DNA of 28,954 nt. It comes from an uncultured Bacteroidales bacterium. GTDB taxonomy: Bacteria > Bacteroidota > Bacteroidia > Bacteroidales > UBA932. The stretch is from assembly GCA_905235615.1 (NCBI GenBank), contig CAJOMB010000005.1, positions 1 to 28,954 of the forward strand. The letters are read 5' to 3'. Position 1 is the stretch's first letter, and every line of letters starts with the position of its first letter. Of the stretch, positions 23,771 to 28,954 are shown piece after piece. The notes beneath the pieces were generated by a model, which ran no database searches, was not told the DNA's origin, and worked only from the letters and a program-made list of their open reading frames with translations. The translations under genes were made by a program, and so were the position numbers.

Positions 23771-25290
23771 CTATCCGCAATAGAAATACTGCGTTACAAG
23801 GCGTCTCATTAGTTCCGTATCGTTCTTTGCTTCCTGATGCAGTTTTTCATCATTGTGAGAGCGGAGGGCTTTCAGAATACCGTCAATCATCCGCGGGCGG
23901 AAGACATCTTTTTCTTCATAGACGGAGCGTTCCTTCTCCAAGCAGGCGGCGCTTTCCATGCAGCAGGTAGGAAGTTTCTTCAAAGTTTTGAGTCGCCCGG
24001 CATTTTCACTTTTGTGGATATCCATGTCCACGTAGGTGTCTTGGGCCAGCTTGAGGGCCTGCTCCACGGGCATTTCCAGTCCCTTCCGGGCGGCTACGCA
24101 AAGGCCGGCCATGAGTTGGTAGATATCTGCGCTGCAGTCCGGGGAACGCATCTCGAAGGTCTGCTTGGCGGTGGTGTCGCGGGCGGCCGCCTTTTCTGAC
24201 GGGTTGGCCTTGGAGCACATGTCCACGCCGGCGCTCCAGCCCAGGGGGACGCGCACCAGGGCGCTGCGGTTGCAGTCTCCCCAGCACACGTTGGTGGGAG
24301 CCTCCTGATGGGGCACCAAGCGGAAGTAAGAGGTAGGGGTCTTGTTGCCGAAGGCGGTGATGGACGGGGCGTAGGTCATCAGGCCGGCGATGGCGCGGCG
24401 GGCTTCCCCGGAGAGTTTGTTATCGGCCCCGAGGGTGACGTTGCGGCCGTCTTTCATCAGACGCATGTGGATGTGCATGCCGCTGCCGGCCTTGCCGGTG
24501 GTTATCTTGGGTGCGAAGCTCACGTCCAAGCCATGGTGGTACGCCAGGTTGCGGATAACCCATTTGGCCAGCAGGAGCTGGTCGGCCGCAGTTTCCAAGG
24601 GGCAGGGGAGGAACTCGATCTCGTTTTGCTCATACACCTTGCCGTCCATGGTGAAGTTGCCCACCTCGGAGTGACCGTATTTGATCTGGCCGCCGGTCTT
24701 GGCCACGTGGTCCATGCATTCACGGCGGAAGTCGTTCAGTTTGGCGAAAGGCTCGCTCTCGTGATAGCCTTTCTGGTCTGTGGCGGGGAACAGGGCGTCC
24801 TCTTCGCAGATGACGTAGTATTCCAGTTCTCCCATGGCCTCGAACTGCATGCCGGTAGAGGCCTCGAAGGCTTCCTCGGCCCGCATGAGGGTGGCATGGG
24901 GGGCGCAGTCGAAGGGCTCTCCGTCCTTGTTGAAGAAGCCGCAGATGAAGCACAGGGTGGGAATCTCGTTGAAGGGATCCACAAAGGCGGTGCGGTAGCG
25001 GGGGATTACATACAGGTCCGAGTTGCCGGCTTCGATGAAGGAGGGGAAGAGGCTGGAGCCGTCCACCCTTTCGCCTTCAGTAAGAATGGTCTCTGCGTAT
25101 TCCAGGTTGTTCACGGTGAAATTGAGAGTCTTCACCCTTCCGTCTTCTGCCGGATACATGAAATCTATCATGCGGATGCCCCTCTCTTCAATGAAAGAGA
25201 GCATGTCTTCGCGGCGCGGGTGAATTCCTGAGGCGCTTTCTTCAGGAAAGCCACCATTTCGTTAGGATTCAGTGCTATTTTCTTGTCCAT
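23771..25290 (-). CDS. Glutamine synthetase family protein, N-terminal codons out of frame
   Basis: The main frame (23771-25204, 477 residues) carries glutamine synthetase blocks: N-terminal beta-grasp region with GERVDGSSLFPSFIEAGNSDL, FVDPFNEIPTL, GELEYYV, the metal- and ATP-site GSGMHIHMRLM, NRSALVRVPLGW and the substrate-site EMRSPDCSADIYQLMAG. It would ligate ammonia to glutamate. Family members begin about 28 residues earlier. Those residues are present, starting at ATG 25290 (MDKKIALNPNEMVAFLKKAP then QEFTR), but in another frame. The junction falls in a GC-rich stretch at about 25208-25222, where a one-base loss would explain it. Initiation at 25204 would give a protein lacking the family N-terminus. 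It may be a real frameshift or an assembly error. Confidence 0.85.
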
Positions 25291-25307
25291 TGTCATAAAT
25301 TGCTATG

Positions 25308-25315
25308 CAAAGATA
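25308..25315 (-). promoter_or_regulatory. -7 box of the glutamine synthetase gene
   Basis: TATCTTTG on the minus strand with TTG 20 nt upstream. It is 17 nt before ATG 25290 and more than 100 nt before ATG 25204, which supports 25290 as the original start. Confidence 0.7.
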
Positions 25316-25354
25316 CCCAAACCCTTCCGATTGGGCAATACCCGAAATTAATTT

Positions 25355-25696
25355 GTGCCCGGATCAAATGCTTTTCACGTCCAAGGGGATGTGGGTGATT
25401 CTGGGGGCGCGAATGGCCTGAATGATGACCTGGTGGAGCTGACACTTCGGCTCGTTCAGTCCACCAGTTCACCTGGGGATGGTACAGAAAGTGGACTGAA
25501 AAGTGGACTGAAAAGTGGACTGAAAATCATTGGGCTGATGCGCGAGAATCCGAGTATAACAATCGCAGAGCTCGTCTCTGAGTTGGGGATGTCACGGAGT
25601 GGCATCAGCAAACAAATCGCCAAACTGAAAGCAGATGGGGTTATTGAGCGCGAGGGATCAGATAAGGGAGGCTATTGGATTGTGAAGAGTAAATGA
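25355..25696 (+). pseudogene. C-terminal winged-helix fragment of a larger regulator
   Basis: Up to 113 codons following directly on an in-frame stop (25349). Only the end is recognisable: IGLMRENPSITIAELVSELG, MSRSGISKQIAKLKADGVIE, then REGSDKGGYWIVK, the winged helix found at the C-terminus of AlbA_2/AAA_4-type or Fic-type proteins. The preceding 45 residues are low-complexity and contain SGLK three times, encoded by a 12-nt tandem repeat. The N-terminal catalytic part is gone. It is probably a remnant, though expression of the winged helix alone cannot be excluded. Confidence 0.6.
25490..25525 (+). repeat. Three tandem 12-nt repeats
   Basis: The unit AGTGGACTGAAA occurs three times in a row without mismatch, encoding SGLK SGLK SGLK. 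TTCAGTCCAC at 25455-25464 is the inverse complement of the unit. Twelve is a multiple of three, so slippage changes linker length without breaking the frame. Confidence 0.9.
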
Positions 25697-25756
25697 CAGA
25701 GTATCCTCTTGAACGTGAAACAGCCATAATATAAGAATGAGGGGTTATATCATTTG

Positions 25757-26086
25757 CTATACATGATATAGCTTATAGTTCATTTCGTATTTTGGTGAAG
25801 AGTAATCAATATACATCTCGTATTCTGTCATATTCTTACTCAGAGCTATTTCATGCAATTGTGCTTTAATATGTAACGGCAACTTCGCCCCATAGTAAAT
25901 TGCAGTTGGGCAATAATGGATTACACGCGGCGATTCAGTAAATAAATCTCGGAAAGTATAATCCAGTAAACGCCATTCTTTTTCGTAGTCCCACAGTTTT
26001 GCCTTGTGTAAAGAACACTTAATGTGAAACATTGCATCCGGACTCAATACTTTGATTCCCATTTGACGCAGAAAAGATATGGCCAT
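25757..26086 (-). pseudogene. DUF2971-like protein, C-terminal fragment
   Basis: About 109 codons from ATG 26086. CSLHKAKLWDYEKEWRLL followed later by PTAIYYGAKLP is the conserved core of the DUF2971 family, found in phage-defence and mobile regions; full members are about 250 residues or more. The N-terminal half is missing. The stretch is clearly AT-richer than the host genes around it. Its start codon overlaps the stop of the helix-turn-helix remnant (TGATG), a junction produced by recombination. Whether it is still translated is unknown. Confidence 0.6.
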
Positions 26087-26255
26087 CAATAAGGAAGCAT
26101 CATACCGCGCAGCTCATCTAAATCATCCACGGTGAAAAACCGCCATAGGTGGTGTGATTCTCCATCAAGGTGCGTAGTCCCCGGACCTCTTGGAGCAGTG
26201 TGGCAAACGCATGGGGCAGGTTGTCTAATGTAATGGTCTTTTCTGTTTTGCCCAT
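26086..26255 (-). pseudogene. Helix-turn-helix (excisionase-like) protein, frameshifted and truncated
   Basis: From ATG 26255 the frame reads MGKTEKTITLDNLPHAFATL then LQEVRGLRTLMENH and then runs to a stop. The expected continuation, RFFTVDDLDELRG, is present in another frame and stops at 26086. The order (LDNLPxAFxxLLxEV, then FFTVDDL) matches small Bacteroidales helix-turn-helix proteins found on mobile elements. A frame change lies near 26130-26145 at a T-run, and the end is cut by the DUF2971 fragment. Confidence 0.55.
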
Positions 26256-26311
26256 TGCTTACAGGGATTATGTGAAACAATGGCTTCTTGTTTCGTGGTC
26301 ACAGAAAAAGA

Positions 26312-26340
26312 AACCAGACTTCCGGTTTGGAAATCTGGTT
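26312..26340 (-). terminator. Rho-independent terminator, minus strand
   Basis: AACCAGA and TTCC pair with GGAA and TCTGGTT (12-bp stem with one mismatch, 5-nt loop). Read on the minus strand the stem is followed by TTTCTTTTTCTG. It lies about 120 nt after the stop of the PBECR-like gene. Confidence 0.65.
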
Positions 26341-26393
26341 GCAAGGTAGGCATTATAAAATGAGCGGATTTGGAGTCCAATTTGATTATTTTA

Positions 26394-26424
26394 TTTGAAG
26401 TTCAGAAAATAATCACTATATTTG
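26394..26424 (+). promoter_or_regulatory. Orphan promoter facing the PBECR-like gene
   Basis: TTTG (26394-26397), 19 nt, TATATTTG (26417-26424), then a purine-rich AAAGGGAGG (26428-26436) like a ribosome-binding site, but no start codon or ORF behind it. It points antisense into the gene ending at 26459. Confidence 0.6.
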
Positions 26425-26458
26425 CACAAAAGGGAGGCAAATCCGAAATCTGCGTAGT

Positions 26459-26923
26459 TCAGTCTATTAGCGTCGGTGAGTCATCCTTTTTTCTTTTATA
26501 CACAGTGCTGGCTGCCAGCTCGTGACGTCCCAGTCGAATTTCTTCCACATAGAATGTAATCCCGTCATCCATAGTCTTTGTGTAGATGATGACATCTTGC
26601 CCGCGCCTGTTCTTCTCTGTTGTCAGAGCTTCATAAGTGGCAACAATCTCAGGAATCCGCATCAAATCATCGTCCGTGATGGGAATCTGGCCACGCAAGA
26701 CTTCTTTGGGACTTCCATGGCTTTTGATGGCATGACGGACGGCACTGTTGTCCAGTGTGTGCCGATAGGTTTCGTCAATGGTGATGCCCATATCCTGCAG
26801 GTCGTTAACAAGCGATTCGCTGGCAGTGGAAATGACACGCTTCAGGAGGGTATCTTTGGTATTGAGGGCCTCGGCAATGAAATCCTTCAGATCGCCCTCA
26901 TAGTATGTGAATAAGTCTGGCAT
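26459..26923 (-). CDS. PBECR-like (phage-Barnase-EndoU-ColicinE5/D-RelE) nuclease-domain protein
   Basis: 154 residues. The C-terminal 95 residues read YRHTLDNSAVRHAIKSHG, ITDDDLMRIPEIV, GQDVIIYTKTMDDGITFYV and ELAASTVYKRK. This is the pattern of the PBECR nuclease domains found at the C-terminus of phage Mu gpF-type head proteins and in polymorphic toxins. The first 50 residues (MPDLFTYYEGDLKDF onward) are helical. I take ATG 26923 because a TAAATTTG box lies 21 nt upstream (26945-26952) and the longer frame to 27118 is Pro/Ser/Lys-rich shadow. It may be a relic of a phage head gene or a free-standing toxin; no antitoxin is obvious. Confidence 0.6.
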   Translation of the reverse strand: MPDLFTYYEGDLKDFIAEALNTKDTLLKRVISTASESLVNDLQDMGITIDETYRHTLDNSAVRHAIKSHGSPKEVLRGQIPITDDDLMRIPEIVATYEALTTEKNRRGQDVIIYTKTMDDGITFYVEEIRLGRHELAASTVYKRKKDDSPTLID

Positions 26924-26963
26924 AGAGCGTCTTATATAAGATTGCAAATTTACTGAAATATCT

Positions 26964-27376
26964 TCAACTGGCCGTGTTCTTTTCGGTTTTTTCTGAATTG
27001 TTTTCCTCTTCAATCTGCTCCATCCCCACAAACTCCAAATCCAGCTCGCGGATGAGCGCTTGGATTTCGCTGTGGACTTCCGGGGCGAAGTACTGGGCGA
27101 CGGCGGCGAAGGTGGCATCAGCCCGGGGATTGGGGGGCGGTGCCAGCGGATGAGCCAGTCGGCGATGTCGATGTGGGCAGCGTGGTCTTTCTGGGTGGCG
27201 ATTTGCTGGGGGGATGGTGAGACTCCCGGTCAAGCCGGGAGTGACGGAAGGGCATGACGAGAACTGGGAGAGCTTATCCGTCCACTCCTGGAAGCCGTCT
27301 ACGTCAGGCCAGGCGACTACTTTACGACTTCGCAATACATCAGTCGCTCCAACACCGTTGAAACCTGGTTATAGTT
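26964..27376 (-). pseudogene. Frame-broken remnant gene, unknown family
   Basis: Coding pieces occur in several frames. The 3' part reads FAPEVHSEIQALIRELDLEF and an acidic tail to the stop at 26964. A middle piece, QQIATQKDHAAHIDIADWLI then RWHR, is in another frame. A 5' piece, SRKVVAWPDVDGFQEWTDKL, is in the first frame again. Further upstream a third frame gives NYNQVSTVLERLMYC. The palindromic repeat at 27222-27242 lies between the 5' and middle pieces. At least one ancestral gene has been broken here by the insertion and by one or more frameshifts. I do not recognise the family. Confidence 0.5.
27222..27242. repeat. Short palindromic repeat in the remnant gene
   Basis: ACTCCCGG (27222-27229) pairs with CCGGGAGT (27235-27242) around TCAAG, followed by GACGGAAG. 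The form resembles dispersed palindromes of the type CCCGG-TCAAG-CCGGG known from many genomes. The adjacent coding pieces change frame around it. Confidence 0.6.
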
Positions 27377-27401
27377 CGTTATTCGTATCTATACATGCTT
27401 T

Positions 27402-28694
27402 TTACCACTTGAGGCAGCCCAGGGGGATGATTTTTACGCCATCCTCGCGCGTGTAGGCCATGGTGCCGCCGGTTAGGACGATGAGGTGGTCGGGCTCGCG
27501 GATGGGGACCTGTTTTTCGCTAAGGTTGTGCTCACGAATGAGTCTGACGATTTCCTTCAGATGGGTGGCGCCTTCCTCAATCTCCCGGCTGCCGAGCTTG
27601 CATTCTACAAGGGCATATCGGCCGTCGTCAATGTGGAGGACAAGGTCGGATTCCAGCCCGTAGCGGTCATGATAGTAGGACAGTTTGCCTCCGAGGTTCT
27701 GGGAATAGGCCCTGAGGTCCCTTGCGCACATGTTCTCAAAGATGAAGCCGAAGGTCTTCAGTTGGGTATGCAGGGACTCTGGTGTTGCGCCCAGGGCGGC
27801 AACGGCGATGGAGGGGTCTGTGAACTCCCGCTTGAGGCCGCTTCGGATGGCACTCTTGCTGCGGATGGGCGGACACCAGGCTTCCAGGTCGTCGATGACA
27901 AAGAGTTTGGTGAACGCCGTAACGTAGTCATCGAAAGTGTCCATGGACAGATTGTATTCCTCCGAGGCTACAAGGTCCTCGCGCATGGTGGATTTCTTGG
28001 CAAGGGTGGCGATATTCCTGGACCAGGCGCGAAGAATCATCCGGGCGGTGCGCTCGTCACGCTGAACATCGTCCACGCGGGAGATATCGTCGGTGCATAG
28101 GGTGTTTACGTATTCAGAGGCGGTGAGGAGTTTGGCCTTGGGCGTCCTGGCATACAGGGATGCGGGCCATCCGCCGCGACTGGCCAAAAAGATAAGGTCT
28201 TCTACGGAAAGCGGAGAGTGTGCGCCGTCTATGGAGTAGTCCGGATTGTAGAAGAGCTTCCGCAAGGAGACTTCTCCGCTGGATTCCTTGGATTCCCAAA
28301 GGCTCATGGGATACATCTTCATCCTGGCGATGCGTCCGGTGCCGCTGTGCTTGATTTTGCTTTTGTCTACGACGGTGGAGCCGGTAAGGATGTAGAGGCC
28401 TACGTCGGAACGGTTGTCCACAGTATCGCGGACAGCATCCCACAGGTTGGGGGCATCCTGCCATTCGTCGATAAGTCGGGGATTCTCTCCCTGCAGCAAT
28501 AGCGACGGTTTGGTGGCTGCCGTGGCCAGATACTCGGCCGCATTGTCCGCATCCTGCATCTTGATGATGCTCTTTGCCTGCTGGGAGGCGGTTGTTGTCT
28601 TGCCGCACCATTTGGGCCCTTCCAGGAGCACGGCCCCGAAGGCATCAAGACGGTCTGACAGCATTACATCGGCAGCTCTCTCAAGATATTCCAT
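27402..28694 (-). CDS. AAA-family ATPase with C-terminal DUF4143 (nuclease-like) domain
   Basis: 430 residues. Walker A GPKWCGKTTT (about residues 26-35), Walker B-like PRLIDEWQDAPNLW (about 72-85) and sensor ILTGSTVVD, then the KMYPMSLWES segment usual in this group. The C-terminal DUF4143 region contains LESDLVLHIDDGRYALVECK, an E-D-ExK arrangement of a PD-(D/E)XK nuclease fold. These ATPases are common as many copies in Bacteroidales genomes; their role is not established, and links to mobile DNA or toxin-antitoxin behaviour have been proposed. The gene looks intact. It has its own promoter, whose -33 box lies in a repeat array, and a NUDIX gene lies upstream. Confidence 0.9.
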   Translation of the reverse strand: MEYLERAADVMLSDRLDAFGAVLLEGPKWCGKTTTASQQAKSIIKMQDADNAAEYLATAATKPSLLLQGENPRLIDEWQDAPNLWDAVRDTVDNRSDVGLYILTGSTVVDKSKIKHSGTGRIARMKMYPMSLWESKESSGEVSLRKLFYNPDYSIDGAHSPLSVEDLIFLASRGGWPASLYARTPKAKLLTASEYVNTLCTDDISRVDDVQRDERTARMILRAWSRNIATLAKKSTMREDLVASEEYNLSMDTFDDYVTAFTKLFVIDDLEAWCPPIRSKSAIRSGLKREFTDPSIAVAALGATPESLHTQLKTFGFIFENMCARDLRAYSQNLGGKLSYYHDRYGLESDLVLHIDDGRYALVECKLGSREIEEGATHLKEIVRLIREHNLSEKQVPIREPDHLIVLTGGTMAYTREDGVKIIPLGCLKW

Positions 28695-28718
28695 TTCAAA
28701 TCAAGTTATTTCAGGGTG

Positions 28719-28750
28719 TAAAGATACGTTTCTTTTCCCGGACCACCAAA
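28719..28750 (-). promoter_or_regulatory. Promoter of the AAA ATPase gene
   Basis: On the minus strand TTTG (28747-28750), 20 nt, TATCTTTA (28719-28726), then 24 nt to ATG 28694. The TTTG is part of the nearest copy of the repeat array. Confidence 0.65.
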
Positions 28751-28816
28751 TGCAATCGGAACTTTTGTGGCAAATCAATCGGTGTTTTTGTGGCAAATCA
28801 AGCGGAACTTTTGCGG
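28747..28816. repeat. Array of three ~23-nt direct repeats between NUDIX and AAA ATPase genes
   Basis: Units: 28747-28770 (CAAATGCAATCGGAACTTTT then GTGG), 28771-28793 (CAAATCAATCGGTGTTTTTG then TGG) and 28794-28816 (CAAATCAAGCGGAACTTTTG then CGG). They are head-to-tail with no spacer. The array overlaps the last codons of the NUDIX gene and the -33 box of the ATPase promoter. Confidence 0.85.
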
Positions 28817-28954
28817 TGAATCTTCACGACCATTGTACCGCGCGCGAGAAGTAGACAGTTCGTTCTCAATGATGGGAATCAGCTGATAGTCCGCCGGGAG
28901 CCAGTTGACGCTGCCGAGGTTGGTGGCGGAGAGCCAGCGGGCATCTTCGTGTTC
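28775..28954 (-). CDS. NUDIX hydrolase (MutT-like), C-terminal part (5' end outside window)
   Basis: 59 codons, open at the window edge. EHEDARWLSATNLGSVNWLP followed by ADYQLIPIIE matches the C-terminus of MutT/NudG-type nucleotide pyrophosphohydrolases (EH-x-RWL-x-L-x-WLPAD-x-LI). The NUDIX box itself lies outside. The last 13 or so residues (PQKFRLICHKNTD) are encoded by the direct-repeat array and lie beyond the normal end of the domain, so the original stop appears to have been replaced by repeat sequence. Confidence 0.75.
   Translation of the reverse strand, partial: EHEDARWLSATNLGSVNWLPADYQLIPIIENELSTSRARYNGREDSPQKFRLICHKNTD

Noticed and set aside
24308..25231. 307-codon plus-strand frame opposite glutamine synthetase
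   Set aside because: Antisense shadow; the minus-strand protein has unmistakable glutamine synthetase motifs.
26924..27118. Longer N-terminus for the PBECR-like protein
   Set aside because: The extra residues are Ser/Pro/Lys/Trp-rich, overlap the acidic end of the neighbouring remnant in another frame, and lie upstream of a promoter box at 26945-26952.
26964..27335. Intact 123-residue gene
   Set aside because: Part of its translation is the palindromic repeat and Pro/Arg/His-rich shadow; better-looking coding text switches frame, so it was listed as a remnant.
28747..28816. CRISPR array
   Set aside because: The units are head-to-tail with no spacers and there are only three; no cas genes are present.

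Overview
The window is chromosomal DNA of a GC-rich member of the Bacteroidales. The evidence is a complete Na+-translocating NADH:quinone reductase operon (nqrABCDEF), a UpxY/NusG-type antiterminator, Mfa/Fim-type fimbrial lipoproteins, and repeated Bacteroidetes sigma-ABfr promoters (TTTG or TTG, about 20 nt, then TAnnTTTG). Genus cannot be fixed from what I can see. There are no rRNA or tRNA genes and no CRISPR array.

Region 1 (1-2866) is the end of a prophage: the C-terminal part of a reverse transcriptase of the diversity-generating-retroelement (DGR) type, a small unknown gene, a GH108 endolysin, a long hairpin, and a short thymidylate-synthase-like enzyme carrying the Asn-to-Asp change that marks dCMP-specific relatives. 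The phage side stops at three direct repeats of about 22 nt, and next to them an ABC-transporter permease gene begins without its 5' half. The simplest reading is the right end of a Mu-like transposable, DGR-bearing phage that landed in the permease gene. This is inference.

Region 2 (2866-15453) is ordinary host DNA: the broken FtsX permease, an HD phosphohydrolase, a GNAT acetyltransferase, a small lipoprotein, the NusG-like regulator, uvrA, three glycosyltransferase genes (one a GT2/capsule-synthesis fusion), two fimbrial lipoproteins and a DUF47 protein. uvrA carries a 74-bp perfect-ended palindromic element read through in frame, and a second short repeat. Several genes have the promoter box only 5-8 nt before the ATG, so they are probably leaderless.

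Region 3 (15450-25290) holds nqrFEDCBA on the minus strand, the divergent UvrD/PcrA-type helicase, an intergenic promoter plus 13-bp hairpin that may be a small RNA, and a glutamine synthetase whose first codons lie in a different frame.

Region 4 (25350-28954) is a decayed accessory island: a headless winged-helix fragment with a tandem repeat, a DUF2971 fragment, a frameshifted helix-turn-helix gene, a PBECR-like nuclease-domain protein, a frame-broken remnant with a palindromic repeat, an intact DUF4143-type AAA ATPase, and the end of a NUDIX gene whose last codons lie in a three-unit repeat array. That array also supplies the -33 box of the ATPase promoter.
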